A stretch of DNA of 64,000 bases from JABFXX01 sp036489755 (lineage in GTDB: Bacteria; Myxococcota_A; Polyangia; Haliangiales; Haliangiaceae): the NCBI GenBank assembly GCA_036489755.1, contig DASXFD010000089.1, forward strand, positions 50,852-114,851. Direction: 5' to 3'. Below the pieces are notes generated by a model. That model saw nothing but the letters and a program-made list of their open reading frames with translations, was not told the origin of the DNA and did no database searches. The position numbers were made by a program, and so were the translations under genes. This document shows positions 46,015-53,170 of the stretch, one piece after another (the first letter of the stretch is position 1; each line of letters begins with the position of its first letter).

Positions 46015-46553
46015 GAGCGGGCCTCGTAGAACGAGAGCAGCGTGTCGCCGTAGCGGCGATGGTCCGTTCGTAGCAGATCTCCGAGCGCCTCGGGAGGCGC
46101 GTGCCGGCGATCGTGCTCGATGACGACCCGCATCCCGGGCGCGCGGTTCGCTCGGGGGATCGCTTGGACGGCACGCACGGCAAGGTCCGACGCGTACGGC
46201 GGATCGACCAGCACGAGCTGCCACGGCTGCGTCGGCGGGCGAGCGACGATCTGCACGGCATCGCCGGCGATCACGGTCGCGCGGCCGGTCAGCCCGAGCT
46301 CGTCCAGGTTGCCGGCGAGCACGCGCAGCGCCGGCCGGCTCTGGTCGACGAACGTGGCGTGGCAGGCGCCGCGCGACAGCGCTTCGATGCCGAGCGCACC
46401 CGTTCCGGCGAACAAATCAAGCACCCAGGCCCCTTCGATCGACCCGAGGATCGCGAATAGCGCCTCGCGGACTTTCTCGGAGGTCGGGCGCGTCGCGGCG
46501 CCGGTAGGTGCGCGGAGCACCCGGCCGCTCAGGGCACCGCCGACGATCCGCAT
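46011..46553 (-). CDS. rsmD: 16S rRNA (guanine966-N2)-methyltransferase
   Basis: A 180-residue enzyme. It starts MRIVGGALSGRVLRAP and contains the SAM motif VLDLFAGTGALGIEALSRG and the catalytic LVDPPY. It methylates G966 of 16S rRNA on the assembled 30S subunit. I use ATG 46553, which matches the RsmD N-terminus; a longer GTG 46592 would add 13 residues. TAGATT lies 8 nt upstream. Confidence 0.95.
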
Positions 46554-46615
46554 CGGCTTTGAATCTACGACTTCTTTTTGTCGCGGCGGCACTAACTGGT
46601 TACGATTAGCCCGCG

Positions 46616-48202
46616 ATGGGTACGAGCGGGAATCTGGCGTCGTGGCTGCTCGATGGAGCGCTTGCCGCTGGCGCCGGCCCTCGGATCGCGCTTCGCGAAG
46701 GCGATCGCGCGTGGACGTACGATCAGCTGTCGGATCAAGTCACGCGGATGTCGTCGGCGCTGCGCGGGCTCAAGCTGCAGCGCGGCGAGCGCGTGCTGAT
46801 CTTCATGCGCGACACGCTCGAGGCTGCGGCCGCGATCCTCGGCACGATCCACGCGGGCGCGATCGCGGTGCCGGTCAGCGAGCTCGCGACGTCCGACGAC
46901 ATTCACGACTACGTCCAGCACGCCGGCGCGGTGATCGCGATCACCGATCAGAACCACGAGGTCCGGCTCGATACGATCCGCAACGAGACGCCGGATCTGC
47001 GCGACGTGATCTGCGTCGGCGCGAAGCTGCCGAGCTCGCACGACTTCATCAAGCTCGTCGCCGCGGCCGAGCCGCAACCGGCGGCACCGAGCGGCGCGAA
47101 CGACCCCGCACTGCTGCTCTATTCGGCAGGCTCCGGGCCCGGCGAGCTGTCGGCCGTGCCGCACTCGCTGCGCACGATCGAGGCCGCGCGCGACTCGTTT
47201 GCCAAGCAGCTGCTCCAGCTCACCGACGCCGATCGCATCCTGTGCGTCGCGCGGTTGTCGACGGGCTACGGCGTCGGCTCCGGCCTGTTGTTGCCGTTGA
47301 CGGTGCAGGCCGAGTCGCTGCTGTTTCCGGCGCAGCCGCAATCGCAGCCGCTGTTCGACGCGCTCAAGACGTTCGATCCGACCGTGCTGTTTGCGACGCC
47401 GTCGGTCTACGCGCAGCTCGCGCACGACGCCGAGCAGGCAGGTGTCACCAAGCCGCTCGCGAGGCTGCGTTGCGCGGTCGCCGGCGCCGAGGGCATGCCC
47501 GAGCAGCTCATCCCACGCATCCGCGCCGTGCTCGGCACCGAGGTCATCGTCGGCTACGGGCTCACCGAGATCTTCCAGTTCGCGCTCGCCGGGCGCAGCG
47601 ACGATCGCGGCGCGCGGCCGGGCGTGTGCGGCAAACCGCTCGCCGGCGTTCAGGTGAGGCTCGTCGACGAGGACGGCGATCCGGTCGGCGTCGACGAGAT
47701 CGGCACGCTCGAGCTGCAGTGCGGCTCGCTGTTCACCGGCTACTGGGGCGGCCAGGACAGCGTCGCCGAGATCCGGCCCGACGGCTGGTTCACCACGCGC
47801 GATCGCTTCATGGTCGATCGCGAGGGCTTCTATCATCACTGCGGCCGCGTCGACGATCTGTTCAAGGTCGGCGGCAAGTGGGTGTCGCCGGCCGAGGTCG
47901 AGCGCGCGCTGACCGCGCACGAAGCCGTGTGGGAAGCGGCGGTCATCGGCACCGCCGACGACGAAGGGCTCATCAAGCCGCTCGCGTTCGTGGTCACGAA
48001 CGTCGGCGCGCAAGCCGGGCCCGAGCTCGAGGCCGAGCTGCGCGAGTACGTGAAGTCGACGCTCGCGCCGTACAAGTATCCGCGCTGGATCGAGTTCGTC
48101 GATGCGCTGCCGCGTGGACCCGGCGGCAAGCTGCTCCGCTACAAGCTGCGGCCGGCGCGCAAGCGACGCCACGCCGAGACCGGCAAGATCGATCTGAAGT
48201 AA
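46616..48202 (+). CDS. AMP-binding (adenylate-forming) enzyme with degenerate ATP-binding motif
   Basis: A 528-residue protein with the ANL-family fold, near benzoate-CoA ligase and related acyl-CoA synthetases. The core motif that is normally SGSTGxPKG reads YSAGSGPGELSAVPHS, with the lysine lost. YGLTEIFQ (motif A5) and GRVDDLFKVGGKWVSP (A8) are conserved. Motif A7 reads DGWFTTRDRF instead of TGD. The C-terminal catalytic Lys is in GPGGKLLRYKL. So activity may be reduced or changed. TACGAT lies 9 nt upstream of ATG 46616. No carrier protein or pathway gene is adjacent. Confidence 0.85.
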   Translation: MGTSGNLASWLLDGALAAGAGPRIALREGDRAWTYDQLSDQVTRMSSALRGLKLQRGERVLIFMRDTLEAAAAILGTIHAGAIAVPVSELATSDDIHDYVQHAGAVIAITDQNHEVRLDTIRNETPDLRDVICVGAKLPSSHDFIKLVAAAEPQPAAPSGANDPALLLYSAGSGPGELSAVPHSLRTIEAARDSFAKQLLQLTDADRILCVARLSTGYGVGSGLLLPLTVQAESLLFPAQPQSQPLFDALKTFDPTVLFATPSVYAQLAHDAEQAGVTKPLARLRCAVAGAEGMPEQLIPRIRAVLGTEVIVGYGLTEIFQFALAGRSDDRGARPGVCGKPLAGVQVRLVDEDGDPVGVDEIGTLELQCGSLFTGYWGGQDSVAEIRPDGWFTTRDRFMVDREGFYHHCGRVDDLFKVGGKWVSPAEVERALTAHEAVWEAAVIGTADDEGLIKPLAFVVTNVGAQAGPELEAELREYVKSTLAPYKYPRWIEFVDALPRGPGGKLLRYKLRPARKRRHAETGKIDLK

Positions 48203-48205
48203 CCG

Positions 48206-48889
48206 TCACGTCGACGGCGTCGCGCCGAACACGAGGCGAACGCCCGCGCCGATGAACGGCGTGATCGGGCCGGCCAAGCCGGCGGACAGCTGACCGTCGA
48301 TCGCGGCTTGGCCATATGTCCCCGCCGGATCGACGCTGATCCCGCCGCGCAGATAGAAGTGATCGAAGCCGAACGATGCATCGGCAAACCCGCCGAACGT
48401 GCCGTCGACGTTCTCGCCGCCGGCGCGAAGCCCGACCCACAGCGCACCCGGTGGCTGGTAGTTGCCGAAGCAGGTCGTGGACGCGTCCCACGACATCAAG
48501 GCGTAGCGGATCTCGACGCCGGCACGGGCTCGGAAGCTCGGCACGTTCTCGGCGAACGTGTGCCCCGCCAAGTCAGGATTCCCGACGATGTAGCCGAGCT
48601 CGCCGGTCACGCCGAGGTAGACGTTCCGCCGGCGCTTGCCGGCGTCGAGCGCGATCCCGACCGTGGCGAGCGCGCCCGCGGTCGAGCTCGGGACCATCTC
48701 CGCGACGGGGCCGACGTCGAGCGTCCATCCGGTGATGTTCACGCCCGGCGTGCTCGGGCTCGGCAGATCCGTTTGGTCCGGGTATTGGGTCGTGAAATTG
48801 GAACCGTCGGCCTTGATGGCATCGAGGACGTCGTCGGCGCGTGCGGTCGCCGTCAGCGCCATCGAGACGACCAGGATCGTCGAGATCAT
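48206..48889 (-). CDS. outer-membrane beta-barrel protein
   Basis: A 227-residue protein with a signal peptide (MISTILVVSMALTATARA, cleavage near residue 18). The mature part alternates polar and hydrophobic residues with aromatic girdles and Gly-rich turns (VYLGVTGELGYIVGN, FRARAGVEIRYALMSW, GLAGPITPFIGAGVRLVFG), fitting an eight-strand barrel. The end does not carry a classical terminal aromatic, but VRLVFG comes close to it. Its function is unknown. It converges with the AMP-binding gene. Confidence 0.7.
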   Translation of the reverse strand: MISTILVVSMALTATARADDVLDAIKADGSNFTTQYPDQTDLPSPSTPGVNITGWTLDVGPVAEMVPSSTAGALATVGIALDAGKRRRNVYLGVTGELGYIVGNPDLAGHTFAENVPSFRARAGVEIRYALMSWDASTTCFGNYQPPGALWVGLRAGGENVDGTFGGFADASFGFDHFYLRGGISVDPAGTYGQAAIDGQLSAGLAGPITPFIGAGVRLVFGATPST

Positions 48890-48975
48890 CCGCACGCCCT
48901 CACCATCGTCACGCGACGTGAACTCCGTCTTGCGCGTTGGTGTCCTCGTATTGCGTCGAGGTATCGTCGCGTTCG

Positions 48976-49839
48976 GTGATCCCGGAAGCATTGGCGGTCG
49001 CGGCGCATCGGCTCGGCGCCGATCGCGACGGCGTGCTCGCACGGCTCGGCGGCGCGCTCGGTGAGGACGCGCGCGCGAAGGCGGCCGCGCTGGTCGGCGA
49101 TTCGCGCCTGCGTCGCGCTGAATGGGCGGCGCGTGCGCGCGTGCCGGTGCCGGCCGGCCTGCGCGGCGTGCACGCGACGTGGATCGAAGCGGCGCTCGCC
49201 GTGCTGCCCGAGCGCGCGCGCGTCGTGCTTGCCGGTGGCCCGGGCGACGCGCCCGACGGCGTCAAGACGTTCGATAGCTCGCCGCGCACCGCACCTGGCA
49301 TGCCGCCCGGCGCGATCTCGACCGACGGCGCACGGATCCGCGGCCTCGACGTCTGGCTCGCGCGCTTCGCGACGGCGAGCTTCGTGCCGCTGCCGCCCGA
49401 GCGACCGGGCCCGCCGCGCTCGCCGGCCGACATCGCGGCGCTCGCGCCCGAGGATGCGCTGCGCTGGCTGGCGAACGTCGGGCTCGATCAGCTCGCGGTC
49501 GCGCTCGCCGGCCCGTGGATCGCGCAGGCAGCCGCGACACTCGGCGCCGACTTCGCAACCGCGCAGGCGCGGATCGAGCTACCGCCACGCGCGGGCGCGA
49601 TGGGCCCACAGCGCGCGGCGCTCGAACGCTGCCTCGATCAAGTGCCGTTCGCCGGCGACGCGCGCGTGATCGTCGGCGCTCGTACCGTCGGGCCATTCGT
49701 GCCGGCGCTCGCCCGGCGCGCGCTCGTGCTGCGGCTGCCCAAGCCGCTCGGCGAGCGGCTCTATGCGGAGCTCGTCGCGTTCGCGCGCGCGGACGTCTCG
49801 CGCGGACCGAGCTGGACTGCGCTCGCGGCCGCCGGCTAG
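48976..49839 (+). CDS. hypothetical protein upstream of the secretion-type ATPase
   Basis: A 287-residue, Ala/Arg/Leu-rich protein without signal peptide. Helical segments such as HRLGADRDGVLARLGGALG, GLRGVHATWIEAALAVLP and DALRWLANVGLDQLAVALAG might resemble helical sorting-platform proteins of type III secretion systems, but I cannot assign a family. It starts at GTG 48976, 8 nt after TATCGT. The opposing small lipoprotein gene and the secretion-type ATPase follow, and a functional link is only inference. Confidence 0.6.
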   Translation: MIPEALAVAAHRLGADRDGVLARLGGALGEDARAKAAALVGDSRLRRAEWAARARVPVPAGLRGVHATWIEAALAVLPERARVVLAGGPGDAPDGVKTFDSSPRTAPGMPPGAISTDGARIRGLDVWLARFATASFVPLPPERPGPPRSPADIAALAPEDALRWLANVGLDQLAVALAGPWIAQAAATLGADFATAQARIELPPRAGAMGPQRAALERCLDQVPFAGDARVIVGARTVGPFVPALARRALVLRLPKPLGERLYAELVAFARADVSRGPSWTALAAAG

Positions 49840-50321
49840 CCCGAGCCTCGGCACACGCCGGCCAGCGCCGAGGTCAAGCTGTGCTCGGCAACGTCGCACG
49901 AGTCGATCAAGTTTTCGCGGGCCGGCCCGGCTGCGGCCTGGCGCCATTGCCGGCGCGACAGCTCGAGCGTGTCGACGACGCGGCCGATCGCACCTGCATC
50001 GTCGGTCTCGCAGCGAATCGCGATCTCGGTTTGCACGAGGTAGCGATCGCAGCTGTCGATCGTGGTCGTCGGGCGCTGTGGCACGGTGGCGGTGTCGAGA
50101 CACGCGCACATCGCGGGCGCGCGCGGGGCCGGAGCGCGCATGCGTGGCGGTGGCGCTTCCGGCGCGGGCAGCTCGATGTTCATCTCGGTGACGTAATTCG
50201 TGATGTGGTTCTCGATCACGGGAGGAGGCACGAGCAGCAGCGGTGGGCTCGGCGCGACCGGCGGCGGCGGCGGCAACATCGGGTCGCAACTCGCGAGCAA
50301 GACCACCAGCGCGACACGCAT
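49836..50321 (-). CDS. hypothetical Pro-rich lipoprotein
   Basis: A 161-residue protein with signal MRVALVVLLASC (lipobox LASC, Cys12). The mature N-terminus is strongly Pro-rich (DPMLPPPPPVAPSPP), followed by ~100 residues with seven cysteines. No recognised domain. It ends against the plus-strand gene with a 4-bp overlap. It is probably anchored in the outer membrane; function unknown. Confidence 0.72.
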   Translation of the reverse strand: MRVALVVLLASCDPMLPPPPPVAPSPPLLLVPPPVIENHITNYVTEMNIELPAPEAPPPRMRAPAPRAPAMCACLDTATVPQRPTTTIDSCDRYLVQTEIAIRCETDDAGAIGRVVDTLELSRRQWRQAAAGPARENLIDSCDVAEHSLTSALAGVCRGSG

Positions 50322-50379
50322 CCATCAAGCCTGTGGCTCGTACGCACCGGCGTCACGCGAAGATTGCGTGAAGGCGGAG

Positions 50380-50439
50380 CTAGTGCAGCGAGCGCGCCAG
50401 GTCGGGAACCGCGATCACGTACATGGCCTCGGTGATCAC
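50380..50439 (-). CDS. possible 19-residue ORF from the bidirectional promoter
   Basis: GTG 50439 opens VITEAMYVIAVPDLARSLH and stops at TAG 50380. TACCAT lies 5 nt before the GTG on the minus strand. The lipoprotein gene at 50321 follows 58 nt later. Codon use is as in other genes, but the size makes it doubtful. Confidence 0.25.
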   Translation of the reverse strand: MITEAMYVIAVPDLARSLH

Positions 50440-50444
50440 GAGTG

Positions 50445-50454
50445 ATGGTACCGT
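50445..50454. promoter_or_regulatory. symmetric bidirectional -10 (ANNNTANNNT)
   Basis: ATGGTACCGT contains TACCGT on the plus strand (50449-50454, 8 nt before ATG 50463) and TACCAT on the minus strand (50450-50445, 5 nt before GTG 50439). As at 27991-28000, the two hexamers share one TA step. Confidence 0.4.
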
Positions 50455-50462
50455 GGATCCAG

Positions 50463-51989
50463 ATGACGTCGGGGCGCGTGATCGACGGGGACGAGCACGA
50501 CGCGCGCTTGCTCGCGCACGACATCGTCGCGAAGGCGCGCGGCGAGGCCAAGCAGGTCCACGACGACGTCAAGGCGCTCGCCGCGAGCATCCTCGCGGAC
50601 GCGCGCGCCGAAGCCGATCGCGTGGTCGCGCGCGGCGAAGCCGATGCGGTGAAGCTCCGCGACGACGCGCGCACGCTCGCGAACGAGCTGGTGGCAGGCG
50701 CGCGCCGCGACGAGGTTCCGGCACGCGCACCGACCGAGCCGCCGGCCGGGACGGTCGAGGACGTCGTCGGGCTCGTCGTGCGCGCGAACGTGCCGGGCGT
50801 TTCGCTCGGCGAGCTCGTGCGGATCGATCGCCGCGACCGCGCGCCGCTTTCGGCCGAGGTCGTCGGCTTTCACGGCGAGCAAGCGCTGCTGTTGCCGCTC
50901 GGCGAGCTCGCCGGCATCGCGCCGGCGTGCGCGGTGTGGCGCACCGGCGAGCCGCTGTCGATCCGCTGCGGCGACGGCTTGCTCGGCCGCGTGCTCGACG
51001 GGCTCGGCGCCCCGCTCGATGGTGGGCCGCCACTGACCGGCGAGCGTTGGCTCGTCGATCGAGCCGCACCGTCGCCGCTCGCGCGGCCGCCGATCACCGC
51101 GCCGCTGCCGACCGGCGTGCGCGCGCTCGACGCGATGCTGACACTCGGCCGCGGCCAGCGCATCGGGTTGTTCGCGGCGGCGGGCGTCGGCAAGTCGACG
51201 CTGCTCGGTCAGATCGCGCGCGGCACGACCGCCGATGCGATCGTCGTGTGCCAGGTCGGCGAGCGGGGCCGCGAGCTCGCGGAGTTGCTCGGCGACGAGC
51301 TCGCGCCGGCGCGCGGCAAGACGATCGTCGTGTCGGCGACCAGCGACGCGCCACCCTTGGTGCGGCTACGAGCGGTCCACGTCGCGACGGCGATCGCCGA
51401 GTGGTTTCGCGAGCGCCGCGGCGCGAACGTCTTGTTGCTCGTCGATTCACTGACTCGCGTCGCGCGCGCGCAGCGCGAGGTCGGGCTGTCGGCCGGCGAG
51501 CCGCCCGCGCGCCACGGCTATCCGCCGAGCGTGTTCGCGCTGCTGCCGCGGTTGGTCGAGCGCGCCGGCGCGACGACCGCAGGCGCGATCACCGCGATCT
51601 ACACGGTGCTGGTCGCCGGCAACGATCTCGACGAGCCGATCGCCGACGAGGTGCGCGGCCTCGTCGACGGCCACATCGTGCTCGACCGCCGGCTCGCCCA
51701 GCGCGCGCACTTCCCGCCGATCGACGTGGTCGCGAGCGTGTCGCGGCTGATGACGAAGGTCGTCGATGCGCGACACGTCGATGCCGCCGCGGTGGTCCGC
51801 GCGCGCCTCGCGACGTACGAAGAACACCGCGATCTGATCACGCTGGGCGCGTATCAAGCCGGCCGCGATCGCGCGGTCGACGAGGCCGTCGCCGCGTATC
51901 CGGCGATCGAGCGGCTGCTGCGCCAGAAACGCGCCGATGTTTCCGACTGGGACGCGTCGCTGACCCAGCTGCTCGCGCTCGCGCGATAA
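50463..51989 (+). CDS. FliI/SctN-type secretion ATPase with fused FliH/SctL-like N-terminal coiled coil
   Basis: A 508-residue protein. Residues ~100-500 are a FliI/SctN rotary ATPase: Walker A GLFAAAGVGKSTLLG near 236-250, VCQVGERGRELAELL, the Walker B strand LLLVDSLTRVARAQREVGL, and GEPPARHGYPPSVFALLPRLVERAG. Residues ~1-90 are a charged heptad helix (AHDIVAKARGEAKQVHDDV, AASILADARAEADRVVARGE) like FliH/SctL or V-ATPase stalk subunits. Normally FliH and FliI are separate. I chose ATG 50463 (TACCGT 8 nt upstream). No other secretion-apparatus gene was found in the window. Confidence 0.9.
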   Translation: MTSGRVIDGDEHDARLLAHDIVAKARGEAKQVHDDVKALAASILADARAEADRVVARGEADAVKLRDDARTLANELVAGARRDEVPARAPTEPPAGTVEDVVGLVVRANVPGVSLGELVRIDRRDRAPLSAEVVGFHGEQALLLPLGELAGIAPACAVWRTGEPLSIRCGDGLLGRVLDGLGAPLDGGPPLTGERWLVDRAAPSPLARPPITAPLPTGVRALDAMLTLGRGQRIGLFAAAGVGKSTLLGQIARGTTADAIVVCQVGERGRELAELLGDELAPARGKTIVVSATSDAPPLVRLRAVHVATAIAEWFRERRGANVLLLVDSLTRVARAQREVGLSAGEPPARHGYPPSVFALLPRLVERAGATTAGAITAIYTVLVAGNDLDEPIADEVRGLVDGHIVLDRRLAQRAHFPPIDVVASVSRLMTKVVDARHVDAAAVVRARLATYEEHRDLITLGAYQAGRDRAVDEAVAAYPAIERLLRQKRADVSDWDASLTQLLALAR

Positions 51990-52865
51990 CTACTGGCCAC
52001 GGTACTGCACGAGCACGATGCTCCACGAGCCGTCGGGTTTGGGAACCTCGAACGCCTGGACGAGGCCGCGATCGGTCAGGTTCGGACGTCCGGGATGCGG
52101 GCGGTCGAAGCTCGCCTGCACGAACGCCCAGCTGCTGGATTTTACCTCGCGCGCGTTCTTGAACAGCGTGATCGGTTCGAGCTTCCACCCGGCGAGCGCC
52201 GTCGCCGCGTTCGACGTCGCGATCTGATCCGCGGTCGGTCCGATCGCGATCGCATCGGGCGCGAGCTGCGCGCCGAGCTTGCTCGGCGTCGCGAGTGGCC
52301 GTGCAAGAGCGGGTGCACCGCTCGCACCCGCGATTTCGTCGTTCATGCCCGAGGGCTGCAGCTCGGCGGGCAACTCGAACGACGCCGCGACCGCGTGCCA
52401 GCTCGACGCTGCGGTGATCAGCTCGACGACGCGCGTCGACCCCGCGCCGCCACCGCCGGGACCGGTCGTGTGGGTCGAGACTTCGGCGTAGAACCACACG
52501 GCGTCTTTGTTGCCGTGTGCGGTCAGCTTCGCGAGCGATGCCTTATCGATGCTCGCGCCGTCAGCGCCGCCACCGCCGATCATGAAGTCGGTGACCTGAT
52601 CGGCGGTCGCGACGTTGTCGTCGCCGGCGAGCACGATCGCGTCCTTCGTAAACGTCGCCGCCAGGTCGTCGTGCTTGTCGGCGAGCGCGAAGTTGATCTG
52701 CTGCTGCAAGAACGTGCGCGCTCGGGCATCTGCGTCGACCCTGGTTGGAGCACCTGCCGGGGTGGACGTCGGCTGTGCTGCCGAACCGCTCGCCGCCTTG
52801 TTGTTGTCGCGGGCGTGCGTGCACGCGGCTGCACCGACCAGGAGGGTGACGATGACGAGCTTCAT
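51990..52865 (-). CDS. hypothetical lipoprotein with SnoaL/NTF2-like segment
   Basis: A 291-residue protein with lipobox signal MKLVIVTLLVGAAAC (Cys15). After a Ser/Ala-rich spacer, ARTFLQQQINFALADKHDDL followed by ATFTKDAIVLAG resembles the first helices and strand of SnoaL/NTF2-like domains, and the C-terminal half (SSWAFVQASFDRPHP, WSIVLVQYRG) may be a second copy. It lies directly next to the ATPase stop, with no gap. Its role is unknown. Confidence 0.75.
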   Translation of the reverse strand: MKLVIVTLLVGAAACTHARDNNKAASGSAAQPTSTPAGAPTRVDADARARTFLQQQINFALADKHDDLAATFTKDAIVLAGDDNVATADQVTDFMIGGGGADGASIDKASLAKLTAHGNKDAVWFYAEVSTHTTGPGGGGAGSTRVVELITAASSWHAVAASFELPAELQPSGMNDEIAGASGAPALARPLATPSKLGAQLAPDAIAIGPTADQIATSNAATALAGWKLEPITLFKNAREVKSSSWAFVQASFDRPHPGRPNLTDRGLVQAFEVPKPDGSWSIVLVQYRGQ

Positions 52866-53170
52866 CGCGATGCGGGCCCCAGTCCCTTGCTCGGCGCGCT
52901 CGTTTATCGAACGGATGGGACGCGCACTGGCTGGCACTCGCTGACGGAAAGACTACCCAGTCTTGGGAGCTAAGGCCCCGGTGATAGCGGAAAGCAGCGC
53001 ACTTGGGGTATCAACGTATGCCGTGGTCGCGAGCTGGACTACAATCAGTCGACCGCGTTTCGATGACTTGAGACATCGGGATGAGGTGGTGGTGACTCGA
53101 CGAGCGTGGCGCAACCCTTGCTGACGCCGCACATGGGATGCGGCGCCGCCCTGCAAAGATCACGAACGTC
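52866..53170 (+). other. 305-bp intergenic region with candidate structured leader
   Basis: No gene longer than a few codons. TACAAT at 53040-53045 is the best -10, giving a leader of ~120 nt for the regulator at 53171. Within it ATGAGGTGGTGGTGA could encode M-R-W-W-stop near 53080. Upstream, 52950-53000 can fold into short hairpins (GACT-ACCC-AGTC, then GGG...CCC). It does not match a riboswitch family I know. Confidence 0.35.

Noticed and set aside
48976..51989. A type III secretion gene cluster
   Set aside because: Only the ATPase is recognisable; no ring, export-gate or needle genes are present.
52950..53010. GEMM-like (c-di-GMP) riboswitch in the gap before the large regulator
   Set aside because: A few bases resemble the family, but the conserved 5' GCAAACC element and the paired architecture are missing.
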